From Lineus longissimus (taxonomy: Eukaryota > Nemertea > Pilidiophora > Heteronemertea > Lineidae), in NCBI RefSeq assembly GCF_910592395.1, contig NC_088313.1, positions 19,670,437-19,734,436 on the forward strand: a stretch of 64,000 nt of DNA, written 5' to 3'. The position numbers and the translations under genes are program-made. The notes below the pieces were generated by a model. The model did no database searches. It worked only from the letters and a program-made list of their open reading frames with translations, and was not told the origin of the DNA. Of this stretch, positions 11,901-24,062 are shown in pieces. Each line of letters begins with the position of its first letter. The stretch's first letter is position 1.

Positions 11901-14900
11901 TTTTTTACGTGTTGCTTATCAAAAACAGCAAATACTACGATTACCTGCGAAATGTACTGGGTGCTGTGAAAATGCATGTGTGATGTTTTTGCTGAGGTTG
12001 AAGTAACTCGTGCACTTTGAAGTAGTTTTAAATATTCCTGGAAAAGTGAATTTTTAAGGTGTATCATTGATACACTCTGTGCATGTACGTGTATAAACAA
12101 CGAACCAGGAACTGTAGAACTTTCCAAATGGCTTCAGTATTTTTATCATCCCGCAGGCAAAATGAAAAAAGACGAGTACCTCTGGCTGTGGGTTGTATTT
12201 TTAGTCCCCGACATGAGAAATAGCCCGCGTCTGTCAATTGACTGTTTCCACTATTACCTTACATCAGCAATGATAAAAATAAGCAAAGTTAAAATTCTTC
12301 AGAGGTTGGTACATGGTTTGAGCTCGTGTACTTACTGCCAGGATGGCCCGGCTGAGCTTGTAAGTTGCTTCTACCTGAGACTGCAGTCTCATCTCAGCTG
12401 GATCATGGGTAGGTTGGCTTCTTTTCTTCCTTCCATGGATTGGAGTCGATTTCCATTCTTTGTCGGTGACTTTAGTGGCCCCTTATCTTCGTGGTTAGCC
12501 TGTGGATTTCAGATTCTGAATATTTGTGAAGTTTGGAACTGTGGTGTCTTTTGACACCAAATAGCACTGCGATTTGAAGAAGAACAACTTTTTGAAAAAA
12601 CTCTTATTCAAAGTCACATCGTATTTTCCCTTTTTCTTTTTGTATAATGTTGACTTTGGTGCTCTCCCAATGGATTTTAGATTACTTTGTCAATGTAATG
12701 AACACATTATATTATCAAGCGTGTGTTCTTCAGTGAACAGCTCGGTGTCTTCAGGACAGAGTCACAACCAGAATGCAGGGACCAGCTCGATTTAAACTCA
12801 TGTGAAATGCCTTTGCGCTAGTCTTTCATCCGGTCACGGTTGTTGGGATAGCTTGCTTCCGCCTGTTATATGGATGGTATGCGGCTGCTAATCCAATACC
12901 GCCTTGTTTATTTCGTGTAGTAGCCAGATTCATTCGTTTTACATCGCTTACGTCGAAAGCAATCGTTATCACTTACTCTGTGACTGCGGAACAGATGTAG
13001 GCTGTACTCACTCACGGATTGCTACCGGCGAAAGGTATGCTTGTCAATTACGGACAGTTTTTTTCCGTGCTCGTAGAATACGGAATATTGAAATTTGCAA
13101 ACCAATTCTATGTTGATAAAGACGGCCGGCCAAATTGCACTATAAAACATTGAAAGCATCATAAACAATTTATATTCATAATTTCACATATTCTTTCACG
13201 CGCTTTTTCTTACCCAGATGAACCAATCATTTGGACACATGTACATAAAATATTTTGACAATTAAGTCTTAGCTATCAGTGCTTTCTGAGCAAGATATCA
13301 CAATTGAGAAGGTTGATTCTGGTGACACTGTGATGACGTTTGAATATCACCAACAGCGCGCAATATAAGACACTGAAATAATAGCGTAACGTTGTCTTGA
13401 GGAAAGGTCTCCACTGGCGTGACTAGCTTGAATGAATAGGGCGCATCGTGGTCGTTCGAAGCAGCTAGTTTCGCGGTTTGAATTCTGGGCAATTTTGCCA
13501 TCTTCAACATGATGTTGTCTTAGTCTTGATTCCGTTGGTTTCGAGTAGACGTCGCCAGCATGTCTCATCGATCGACTTGGCAAGGCGATGACAAGTAGTG
13601 TTGGCTTTTGTCAAATCACTTACGATCATTTTCACCCACAACTTTTCTCAAGGATGCTTATAAAAGATGACTTTTGATTGACCAAAACAGATCAGACAAG
13701 GACACTTAAACCTTTTTGTTTTGCCCCCATCAGACTCCTGTTAATAATTACATTAATAATATATTTGCCAAATTGAATTTCACGCATAGTCTGCAATGCC
13801 ATCCACTCATATCAGATCTGACCATTTCTAGCACTCCATAGGTTAGGCTAATTGTCCCAGCGTCTTCGTATGATAGCTCTATGATCACTCCTAGGATAGG
13901 CTAGTTGTTTGCACATGTATGATAACTCTCGTATCACTCCTAGGATAGGCTAGTTGTTTGTACATGTATGATAGCTCTCGTATCACTCATAGGCCAGTTG
14001 GTTCACAATGACCAGTTAGTTCACAATGTGGCTCTCGTATCACGCTTAGGTTTACCAAAAGCTTTAGATGATAGCTCTCGTATCACTCTAGGCCAAGCAG
14101 TTCCTTTACATTATAGCTCTGATATTACTGTTAGGTTTAGGTCAGGCCTGATGCTTTGAATGATAGCTCCAGCACCACTCTTATCTTAGACCAGTTTAAA
14201 TAGTTGCTAAGTCTTTGCATTCATGTTGAAAGTCAAAAGTCTACGGAGGAAAGGCCACATCATTTCATTACCTTAAGAGTTACTGACGTCGAGAACAGTG
14301 TGTGTATTTCGTGGAGTTAAATAGTTGGATAGTTTCAGTTCGTGGCGTGGAAGTTCCGCTATGAGCAGCGAAGAGGAGACGCATGTAGTCATCGACCCGG
14401 GGGCCATCGCACTGGATGGAGTGCACGGGATTGCAAACTGACTTCACTTCCTTTACGGACGCCAAAGCTTGGATTCGAACCCACCTACAGCCGGCCATGA
14501 TCCTTTACTTCACACCTGGAACTAAGGTAACTGCAAGGAGACTGATTCGTTCAATTGCATTTCTCTCGCAGTTACCTTAGTTTCGGGATGGGAGAATTCG
14601 ACTCGATGGAGGCATCAGAGTAATTAAATGACTATGTCGATCCCCTTTTTGTATATTCCTCTGGAAGACTACGCTCCGCTCCCCTCTCTCAACCGAGACT
14701 CTAGCGACGTTTTTCTTCATTTGGCCACCATTCGACTCTCGAATGGCACAGCACGTCCAGACCCGTATCAGTAGAAAATGTGACAACTAGCAAAGGAACC
14801 TGGATGCTGAAAAACATTCGGACTTGGTTATGATTCTAACACATTTTCCATTTTCTCATTTCAGGTAAATTTGTGCCTTTCCTCGAGAACACCGTAGCGC

Positions 14901-15688
14901 ACGCTTCAGCCCTTACCATCCTCGCCATTAGTATGGAGCGCTATTTCGCCATCTGTCACCCGCTCCATGCCCCGGTGCTGTGGACCGGCCGATGCCTGAT
15001 GAAACTATTGGTTCTAGTGTGGTCGTTTTCCTCGCTGGTCAGCATCCCATTTCTCTTCATAGCCGAAGTCAAAGAGGCTGAGGCGTACGATAGGACGCTG
15101 GTCAAAGTTTGCAGCACTGCCATAGTACATCGGTGGCATCAGGTCTATGTTATTAGTATCTCCGTTATATTTCTGATCATCCCCTTCTTCCTAATGATGG
15201 TCCTCTACGGCATTGTGGGTAAGAAACTCCTGTACGACCGATGCGCTCTGGGAAACCAAATCGACGAGAAGGCCATGTCTACTTTGAGATGTCGACGCCA
15301 GGTGGTGCTGATGTTGGTCAGCGTGACTGTGGTGTTTTTTTTATGTTCGTTGCCATTCCGCGTGGTCAGCTTATGGTTTGTTTATGCACAGCTATCAGAC
15401 TTGGCAGACTTAGGCCTAATCGGTTACTACTTACTTATTTCATTTGCCAGGATCATGCTATACATAAACAGCGCTATCAATCCCATTTTATACAATGCTA
15501 TATCGTCGAAGTTTCGCAGGGCCTTCAAACAATTGTTGCTGATGTATTTTAGTTGTGAGTGCTGCGATCCTGATGAAATAGAGGACCGACAGACGCCTTG
15601 TTTGGGGATTGGACCTCAGGGCTTTCAGACCAGGCGGAGTTCATCTCTTAGGAGATTAGGGCCATTCCGGGACGAGGCTGCCATTTGA
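8940..15688 (+). CDS. Class A peptide GPCR, receptor 1 (two exons)
   Basis: Seven-transmembrane rhodopsin-type receptor of 397 residues, expected at the plasma membrane and coupled to a G protein. Exons are 8940-9309 and 14865-15688, joined in phase 1 through Cys124. The donor is gtaagtat and the acceptor ttttctcatttcag. Visible landmarks are N-glycosylation sites in the N-terminus, GN in TM1 (about 47-76), VADLL in TM2 (86-111), Cys124 pairing with Cys206, ERY at 148-150 ending TM3, TM5 at about 217-241, CSLP at 284-287 in TM6, NPILY at 329-333 in TM7, and a Cys cluster at 354-357 that may be palmitoylated. The usual TM6 toggle Trp is Ser285. The TM3 region resembles the ghrelin, TRH, neuromedin-U and CNMamide-type receptor branch; the ligand cannot be assigned. 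A second Met at residue 14 is an alternative start. It is a tandem paralogue of the receptor at 30746. Confidence 0.9.
9700..9790 (-). repeat. tRNA-like SINE fragment
   Basis: On the minus strand the segment contains gagttcaactcccgtc, close to a tRNA B box, preceded by a segment ending in cctcgtaatcgaga that could be an anticodon-arm relic. It does not fold into a convincing complete tRNA by eye, so a degraded tRNA-derived SINE is more likely than a tRNA gene. Confidence 0.3.
10644..10787. mobile_element. Short TA-flanked MITE (pogo/Tigger-like termini)
   Basis: The left end reads cagtgtaaccccggtac and the right end, reverse complemented, reads cagtggaaccccggtcgg, giving imperfect terminal inverted repeats. 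Both ends are flanked by TA (10642-10643 and 10788-10789), matching the target duplication of Tc1/mariner/pogo-type transposons. The 144-bp interior has no coding capacity, so this is a non-autonomous element. Confidence 0.75.
12328..12480 (-). other. Possible coding relic on the minus strand in the receptor 1 intron
   Basis: Read on the minus strand, about 50 codons stay open, contain motifs such as KVTDKEWKS and YKLSRAILA, and end at a good donor sequence, gca followed by gtaagtac, near 12328. Upstream there is a stop and no convincing acceptor. It may be a fossil exon or a chance frame. I do not recognise the protein. Confidence 0.2.
13868..14185. repeat. Degenerate ~50-bp tandem repeat
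   Basis: The phrase gatagctctcgtatcactcc, followed by variants of taggataggctagttg, recurs about six times with increasing divergence. Spacing is about 50-55 bp and some copies are interrupted by ttcacaatg segments. Confidence 0.8.
14520..14582. repeat. 15-bp perfect inverted repeat (hairpin)
   Basis: aactaaggtaactgc at 14520-14534 is the exact reverse complement of gcagttaccttagtt at 14568-14582, with a 33-nt spacer. It lies about 290 bp upstream of the second exon of receptor 1. Next to it, at about 14470-14484, is a B-box-like gattcgaaccc motif, so a small element relic is likely. Confidence 0.7.
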
Positions 15689-15718
15689 CGAATGTGGTAC
15701 TTGTTTCATCGGAATAAG

Positions 15719-15842
15719 GGTAGGTTTCCACTGAACGCGATTTGGCGTTTACGCAGAACCAAATCCTGGGGTATTTGGATAAAAAATACTAACAATGCTT
15801 TAACGCGTTCGTTGTTGCAATCGCATGCGCTGGAAATCTACC
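15719..15842. mobile_element. Short inverted-repeat MITE-like element
   Basis: The left end, ggtaggtttccactgaacgc, and the reverse complement of the right end, ggtagatttccagcgcatgc, are clearly related and both continue with a gcgatt motif. The element is about 124 bp, non-coding, and begins 30 bp after the stop codon of receptor 1. A segment at about 29364-29404 (tcgcaatcgcatgcagtggg) resembles its right end, suggesting a dispersed family. Confidence 0.5.
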
Positions 15843-16593
15843 TTTTAAGATCGGTTTAATTTGTACAATGAATGCGATTACGACAATGCGTGCGGTAGGG
15901 CTTTGTTACGCCACGCCGCGTACAAAACAATGCAAAAATCACACGTGTTGTGAAAGTCAATCGCTTTCATTGTTAACCTAATCCATTGCCGAATTCATAC
16001 TCGATGCGTGACGATCGATGTGTGCGTTCTGTATTGTTTGTTACTGCGCCACTGCTATACAATACAAAACGCCAACGCGGATGGTCGTGCAGCGGACCAT
16101 GAATTCGGCTCGTGAAATACATATTGTACGTGTTCTCTTGATTGTGCGTATAATTGCTTTTCTTCAACTTGCAACGTTTTATGCAGAGAGCAGAATTAAC
16201 CAAAGAAAGCAATGTACAAATTGATTATTACAGCCAATCAAAGCAACGAGTCGATCGATATGACTTCCGTCTCCAAGTTCAATCGCAATTCCCCTTGGAG
16301 TAAACAAGCACTTTGCCAGCGAAGTTCTCGGCAGTGAAAGATTGCGTGTGGCCCAGTCTCCTCATTTGAACATCAATCACTATCGCGTCATATCAGCCAT
16401 AACCATCCATGCCTTACGGTTCATCCATTCAACTCGAGGTCCATCCATCATCCTCGTGACGTCTTCTTCTCCGTGATCATGTCTTCTCCTTTCATATTCT
16501 CAACCGTCGCTCGGAGAAATCTATCTGACCTATTATTGAACGTCCCAAAGGAAGACTATACCACGAGCCACGTGGGCCAGATTAGTATTTCTG

Positions 16594-16606
16594 AATCTTC
16601 ATCATC

Positions 16607-16639
<33 letters not shown>

Positions 16640-16718
16640 CATCATCATCATTATTATCATCATCATCATCATCATCATCATCGTCGTCATCGTCATCGCC
16701 ATCGTCATCGCCACCGTC

Positions 16719-16749
<31 letters not shown>

Positions 16750-16890
16750 CTATCATCATCGTCGTCATCGTCATCATCATCAACATCACTATCGTCGTCG
16801 TCATCACCGTCGTCATCATCGGCATCTCCTCATCATCGCTATCATCAACATCAACATCACCATCACCGCTGTGATCGTCATCATTATCAC
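16594..16890. repeat. Long imperfect ATC/GTC microsatellite
   Basis: About 300 bp of near-continuous trinucleotide repeat based on atc, with gtc, acc and att interruptions. It produces open frames of Ile/Val on the plus strand and Met/Asp on the minus strand, which should not be read as genes. Confidence 0.95.
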
Positions 16891-19800
16891 TTACCATTGC
16901 CTCACTCATTAGTTCCTCCCATGATTGCCAACAATCTCATCACAGTTGTCATAAATTGCATCAACCCTGCCGGCTGAGACAGGTTCACGTGGGACTGGGG
17001 TAAGATGACCCAATGCTGTTACGCGAGATCATTTCGGTGTCCTCTGCCGCGCTAGCGAGCTATCAACATTGCATTTTTACGCAGTTTTTAGTTTGTCCCG
17101 CCTCAGAAAACCTTTTTTGGTTTTGCTGAGTACTGGTTGATGATAGAGATTACAATTTCTTGGGGAATTCTATGTCCGTGGTGTCGAGCTTTTTTCTTAT
17201 GCTTCAGAAAAAAATCAACCCTAAAAGGTAATAAGCGTTTCGATAAAGCAGCAGCATCAATCTTTCGACAGCCAGTATTGTTTTTATAAACAACATTCCG
17301 CGGTTATTTCTGCGTCGGTAAACTTCTTTGCAGAAGTTTCCGTCATGATGAACAGATTGCCCCGGAAGAGGCGGATGTCATCGCAAATATGGCAACAAAT
17401 GCCTAATGGGATTTGTGTAGCGGCGGATAAGGCAATAAGTCAAGTGAGCCAGTGCGAAGAAGCAAGAAATTCTTTTGACAAACAGTAGTACCATTCTTTG
17501 GGGTTTTTTTTCGATTCCTTTACTGTTTCTTTCGAAACTATCGACACCAACAGGAGTCTTGGATATAGCAATGCATTTAGTCATTGAGCGACTTTGCTAG
17601 ACGTGTGGAAAGATTCAGTGTCACCACCCCTACCCAAGGAAAAGGTTGTCGAACAACACTTGCCTTACCCACGGGAAAATGGCCAACTTCCCAGTGTAAC
17701 GCACGGATTTACCTCTAAAAACTCTACGTTTGATCCTTTGAGCCAACCTCTTAGCAGGGGTTTTCATTCTTTAAATCACACGATGTCTTAAAGGTCGAAA
17801 ACACGCATCAAATACTGAACTGTATCTGTACTACACGGATTTTGATCACAAAAAGAATAGCACAACAAAATTATTCAATTCTCAGTTTTCATTATCCCTA
17901 CTATCAATGTCAGCACATCTTTTTTCTTTGGCAATCACTTGCCCTCTAATTTCAATTCCAGCTTTAGATGTCTCAAAGCAGAAAGGCCGCCTTGAATAAA
18001 AACTCCTGCCTTCAAAGTGTTAATGTAGTCTTTAATTAGATATCGGTGACAGCTATGCATTGTAATCAGCTGAACATGCTTTGCCTATACGGCAGGTACC
18101 GTGGCTGAAACAACGTTCGTTCGTTAATGCAGCCTGGTCTTTTATTTGCGCCTTGGTGCAAGGTATCATTATCTATCGACCTTACAAAGAACTCAATCAT
18201 GTAGTTATACGCGCAATCCTTCTCCATTTGCCATTACGTTTCTTTGCCCTGGCCAGTTAACATCTATCGACCCCCATGAACGCAGTTTCTGAGGTCGATG
18301 TAATCAAGATTTTTGATGACAATAGAACAAAGGAAATTTATATAGGTGCGAACGGGCTTTGTTTGAAGACAATAGACTGTGTATTGTGCAAGGTCTGATT
18401 TGTTTTCAACTGGGAGGTAAGGAGCAAAGTAACGTAATGGGTGTCGATGACTGTAATATTTTGTAACAAAAGATTGTATTCAACTAACATAAGAATGGAA
18501 CATGGTAAATGTTTGTTGCTTGTTATTTTCTTTTGTCAGGTGTGATAAGCAAATTAGGTATCGGTTTCCCGATGAGCGTGGATAATATTCACTGGGGTAT
18601 GCATCAAAGTGACGTCTAAGCTCACATGGAATTCAGCGTCTTGTCCACAATGCATGCCTAAGTGACTACGTGGCGGCGGCCGGTTTGAAAAGAATACTAC
18701 CTTTGCTCTCCCTCGACTGAATAATCTGGAAAATTTGTCGCGATGACGTTTGAGGGACGACTGGCGAATCTTCCACGTAGGCCGTACTTATATCAACAAA
18801 AATTGATTTATAATTGACATGACAACAACGAGCCCCCTTGGTCTCGTCATCTTACGTGACCTTATTCATACGGAGACGGCAAAGCTGTACCAAGACATGA
18901 CAGTGATTGATGGCATACCACGGTCTGATTGATTCCTCTTCCAGAACTAATACATAACGGAGTCATAACGCATTGAGATTCAATCAATGCTAATGAAATG
19001 GGGATATGACCCCGCCAAATTGGAAAGCGCCTATCGCACAGGACTGGGTAGGCGTAGGCGTAGGGTTTCAGGGACTGTGGGAAAACTCCCTGTGAGAATC
19101 AAGTCCACCTCTCAAAACAAAAATCTAACAGTTGACTGGCCAAAACAATCATAGACAAGACATAAGACTGGCCAGTTCTCAAGAATTTGAAAGTGACGTA
19201 CTTCTGAATTCCTCCATGACGTTTGCCAACTTCAAGATACAGTATAAATGATGATGAGGAAAAATCAGGTTCGCCCAAATGACCCCCCCCCCCCCCCCAG
19301 CAGCGTTTATACATGAAGACACAAGATTGTCTTATTTGTCTAATATTAAGATTTGATTCTTGTCTCAGTAAGGGAATAGACACGACCCAATATCTATCTA
19401 TTTCTATGGCCAATTACTGCCAGTGATACCAAGATAATGGCCACTTTGTTGGTCGTGAATACTGGCCAAGTTGATAAATGCATAAGAAATGACCTGATGG
19501 ACGCGTCATTCTTTTGGTTTTTATCGGCGTCGTGGAATTCTGGATCCTATGGATGGGAGGTCTTTTTGCCATAGGGAGTGGCGTTTTCCAAAAAATAATG
19601 GATTGTTGCGGTCAAATTTAAAGTCTAGAAATCTTTCAGCACTTTGGAATTTTCTCACCAAATTTTAAAGATTTACCCGAATAAGTGTTTGCTCGGCGTC
19701 CGCTCGAGCCCACGCCCATATACACCGTATTTCGATAGCATGTACGTAATCAAACCTCGCCAGGTGATTAACTTAATCAGCTATGTCTTATTGACATGGT

Positions 19801-20324
19801 CTAAATGACCGCGTCGATACCTCGATTGATCCAGTGCCACCATCCTCTAATCACATCAGTCACGAAACGCTAATTAACAGTACAGTCAGTGTCATATTTC
19901 AATGTAAATACCCTTTAGCTATTTACGAGAAGACGTGACCTGCTTCCTCAAGAATATTGGCCATGGCGTGATCAATACGCTCTCAACATAAATAAATGAT
20001 TAAATTCCCTACGCTGGAAAATTATTCATCATATTCTTTATTTGAAGTCAGATACGATATCACTGTGATATTGTATGGTTTTTTTATCCGGATAGTAAGT
20101 AATAATCACGCTGAATCTGCCTTAGCAGCGGGAATGTGGCGCTATTTTACGGGCTGAAGGGATTCTGACATCTTCCCTTGTCTGATGAAGCCGTCTTCTG
20201 CCAAAAGAGGTGTCCATCGCAAGCATAACGTACACTCTACATGTAGTTAAAAGGTACGGTTTTACGTTGAATTCAAGCCCAAGGCAATCGAGATAAAGTC
20301 GTGCCTTATGTCACAAACGATGTG

Positions 20325-20405
20325 CCAGTATCGGTATCGAACCCACGACGCTCGACTTATGAGATCGAATACACTTGACTCGTAGACAGGAGCTATACTT
20401 CGATA
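20325..20405 (-). repeat. tRNA-like fragment
   Basis: On the minus strand, gtcgtgggttcgatacc matches a B box and T arm. It is preceded by an anticodon-arm-like tcgatctcataagtcga and an A-box-like tagctcctg segment. The acceptor stem cannot be closed by eye. A tRNA-derived SINE head or tRNA pseudogene is the best reading. Confidence 0.3.
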
Positions 20406-20953
20406 ATACGTCCTCAACGGTATTATCTGCGCGAAATTTCGAACATGAAGTCAGCAGATAATCTGATTATGTCCTCATAGTCTTAATCGGTTGACAGGGT
20501 TTCGTGAGGTTTGTGTCCGATAAACCATACTGAAATTCATTGACAGAACTGGCGTTTGATGGAGGTGACTGTGACAGGATTTGCAAGGACATCTTGCTTT
20601 GGCAACAAGGCCAAATCCCCAGGCTCTGCAGATTAGCTAATGGTGCTTTGATATGTTCAGGGCAGAAATCCTGAGGTCACTGACAGCATTTAATCCATCT
20701 CACTGGCATGAACGGTCATTGGTGGTTTGATGGAGAGGATTTGCGCTGTGAGTGCAGCGCTGCTTGGGTAGCGATTGGAAGGCGATCTTTCAGAGCCTTT
20801 TATATCAAGATGCGACATGGAGAAAGTAATCCGATGATCGCACCACTGGTCTGTCAGCTGTCAGAATTGTTATTGATATCATGCCATAAATCAAATTGAT
20901 TTGATAGTTTGGTGGAGTAGAAATATGCAGTCAATATGATAGCTCCTTCCTTA

Positions 20954-21509
20954 AGCAGGGTGTACACTAGTAAAATATTAGCAACATTTTACCAACATTT
21001 TACCAACATTTTTACAACAATTTAGCAACAAGCCCTTCAAGGCCCTGTGTACACTAGCAAGAAAATAGCAACAAATTAGCAACATTTTTACAACATGTTG
21101 GTAAACTGTTGCAAACTTTTTAGTGGGAACAAAGGGAAATAGGTATTTTGGAGGGAAAATGGATGATTCCAAGGAGAGAAGATGTGTTTTGAGTGCTTCT
21201 GCAGCAATTTTAGCTGAGAGGCGGAAGAGGCGGCGAAATAAACCAAAGAGAATATGGATCAGGCCCTGGATCAAGATGAGGGTGGATCATGGGGCATATC
21301 ACTGCCTGTTAAAGGAGTTGCGGCTGACTGACAAGCCATAATACAAAAACTTCCTGCAAATGGATCAAACTTCTTGAAAAGGTTTCACCACCCATTACGA
21401 AGCAAGACACACACTTGAGAGTTGCTATACCAGCCTCATTTCTGCAACATTTGTTGCAACTGGAAATGTTGTAAAAATGTTGCTAATATTTTACTAGTGC
21501 ACACAGCCT
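20954..21509 (+). mobile_element. Internally deleted PIF/Harbinger transposon
   Basis: The ends are inverted: tgtacactagtaaaatatta on the left matches the reverse complement of the right end, tgtgcactagtaaaatatta, and both run into gcaacatttt. The element is flanked by TTA on both sides (20951-20953 and 21510-21512), the target duplication typical of PIF/Harbinger. It carries only the beginning of a transposase gene. Internal copies of the gcaacattttt motif near 21000-21110 suggest rearrangement of the left terminus. Confidence 0.85.
21123..21440 (+). pseudogene. Truncated HARBI1-like transposase fragment
   Basis: The first frame ends at the TAA of 21339-21341 and contains RRKRRR, IWIRPW and GAYHCLLKELR. 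These match the N-terminal pattern of Harbinger (DDE_Tnp_4/HARBI1-type) transposases, in which an R-x-W-x-R/H-P-W segment precedes GAYH and an LxxELR helix. After the stop the same frame reads YKNFLQMDQTS, another conserved stretch. A frame change is then needed for ITKQDTHLRVAIPAS. The whole catalytic DDE part is missing before the right terminus, so the copy cannot be autonomous. Confidence 0.8.
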
Positions 21510-24035
21510 TTACATTCAGATAGAAATGCCGGCGAATTTCGGATAACATCTTATTTTTGACAAGGCTTACCATTTTCCAAACTGGAAGCTTAGAAATCAT
21601 TCGTGCAAGGTACAATTCGCCATGAGCACTCCGAGATAAACCAACTTGCAAAATACCCGAGACTCTACAAATTTGTTCTCTGCTTTGTTCTCTGTCGGGG
21701 AATAAGATATACTTAGCTGAGATGGCGAACATTATACTTTGTCTTTGTGACTGGTTGTCAACAAAGGTTGGTAAAATGAGATGATTTAATGAGTTGCCTT
21801 TTTGAAAAACTTCCGTAAAGAAATGAATATCATCATTAGGCTGTTAGGTTAACAGTCGCCGCGGCCCATGCATTGTTGATCAATTGAAATGTCAAGAAGG
21901 GGCGGCACAAACAACATCGTGAGTCAGTTGCCATACTACCCCGCAGAGGCTTTTCAGCGAATTGAAAACCCTTTAACGTTTTTGAGACTGGGTTTCATAT
22001 CGCTGAGGGAAATTCTTCTAAGAGGCCAGGGCATACGTATTTGTGTTAGCCAAAAAACATTTAAAAGCTTTTCTAAACCACAAAAACCTGTTTTTTTCTG
22101 TACAGTATGGGCACTGCATGGTGGTTGTTCAAAACGGAATGATTATTTTTTTAAGAGAGACGCGTTAAGGTCCCGTCAATTCATTAGAGTAACAAAGAAT
22201 ACCAAAGTCTGATATTTCAGCGCTTTATCGAAATTAGTAAAAAGCCAGTCGAATCCGGTTCCGGGAAGGCGAAACAAAAGCAAAAGATATTTTCGTTGTT
22301 GAACTTTTTACGACAGATGCTCTCTGACGAAAAAAATGGGAGAAAAAAACCTCAGACGAGTCTTTATTCCTCAGCCAGTCTGGATCTGACGATTGCAATT
22401 AAGGTAATGGTAAGCCTGAGACTGTTGCCGTTTAAATGTCATACATATGAGATCAGAATGGGAAACATATTTTCATCATAATCACCTTGATATATCATTG
22501 CATGATATGTCTCTTCGATGCGTTTCTATTTCAGCCCACATTTAACTAATACCATTGGTATATCATAATATGAGAAGATACTACACTAATGTAATTATGA
22601 AGTTAGACGTTGATCTCAACTACAAAAATAACCAATGTTTCAAAGAATCGGTCTCCTAGAGAAAAGAATATCTGACATTTAGCACTGCTCCTTCGAAACT
22701 CTACAAACTAAATAAAGAAACAAATAAAATAGTTATTGATTCCCAGTTCCAAGAACTTGGCGTGAAAATAGATCATGAATTCGTCCCTGTGTGCCGACTA
22801 CTGAGTAAAACAGCTCCACGCCTGGACATTGCCAATGGCAAAATACATTACAGAGCCGTTGTCACCCATTCAGTGTACTGACATATACACTTCAAAGTGC
22901 GGCTGTGTCAATTATCGTCAGTTGATGCAAAGACATGAACCACCGAGTAATCTCTTAGTGGATGACAGTGGTATTTCAGCATACTGCAGAGAGAGGAAGC
23001 ATGTCTTCCGACATCAACCTGCACCACGTGACGCAGAAGCTCCAAATATAGCACGAACAAATACATATAGGTAAGGATCATCCGTTACATTTGGAAATTA
23101 TCGTCCAAAGACACGGCTAATCACGAGAGCACAAACGCTGTGTAAGGTTTAACCGGCAAGGAATCAAAATACGCGCTTCTGTCCATTTGCCGCCAACGGT
23201 TTTTTGTCAATTGATGTAATAGATATGGACGTAGACGACAAGCTGAATATCCTATTTTCTTAGAGGACATGTATGGTGCCACAGCTTTCGATACAAGATA
23301 ATGTTGATCATTGAATATGTACATGAGGTGCTCAGATGCAAAGCTGTTAAGAGTCATTCCAAAGAAATAAGACGATTCTGGCCAAACATGACCAGACAGT
23401 TACCTAGGGTTTGAATGCTAACCATTTCTGTAAAGCCCGCCTGATCCAATGGTAACATCACTGTTCTTGACGTTTTGTCACACATTTCATCATGTAAGTT
23501 GTATCACATGTATACATGTGTGTCTCTCTGTACTGCAAAAGCCATTTACCTGGCAGCAGAAACTTAAAACTAATCGATTTAGTGGCTTTTGAACGTGAGC
23601 TCTTCAAATCTCCATGGACCTTTTTAATAGTGGTTATTGATATTTAGGTTCGTGGTATCTCTAATCGCTCGTATGAACGGTTAATTAAAAGGGGAGCTGA
23701 ACCGCGGGTTTGACAGTTAGAATATATTGACAGCTTACGTTTATATCGTTTAGAAATCGCATGGAATTGTTGGTTTGTCGTGTTGAAGGTTCTAAAGTAT
23801 GCATTAATTAAGATTTTATCTTTACTGAATTCATTCTTGTTCCTGCCACATGAGGAAATTTCTGGTACAAAGGTAATTCATTATTATCATCATCACGTAA
23901 GAAACACACCTGCCCCTTCGCAAGCAAACCTCTATGATTTGTGTTTGCCGTGATTTAAACAAATCTCAATTTTGATGGCAGAAGTTTTGATCATGGATTC
24001 AGCTCACCAAATATCAGCAAAGTTTGTTAATTATA

Positions 24036-24062
24036 TGTGTCACCCCCAATGAACGGGCCAGT
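24036..24062 (-). repeat. SINE 3' tail fragment
   Basis: gtgtcacccccaatgaacgg at this place nearly repeats gtgtcacccctaatgaaagg at 55748, which is the 3' part of the SINE at 55738-55978. It therefore appears to be a truncated copy in the same orientation. Confidence 0.4.

Larger units (their letters stand above)
9310..14864 (+). other. Intron of receptor 1 (5.6 kb)
   Basis: The interval from the gtaagtat donor to the ttttctcatttcag acceptor holds a TA-flanked MITE at 10644-10787, a tRNA-like fragment near 9700-9790, a degenerate tandem repeat at 13868-14185, a hairpin at 14520-14582 and a short open segment on the minus strand at 12328-12480. No complete nested gene was found. Confidence 0.8.

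Noticed and set aside
12162-12554. 130-codon plus-strand frame in the receptor 1 intron
   Set aside because: The minus strand over the same stretch looks slightly more protein-like and ends at a donor. The plus frame has no splice layout.
16473-16909. Open frames of poly-Ile/Val and poly-Met/Asp on both strands
   Set aside because: These are translations of the ATC/GTC microsatellite.
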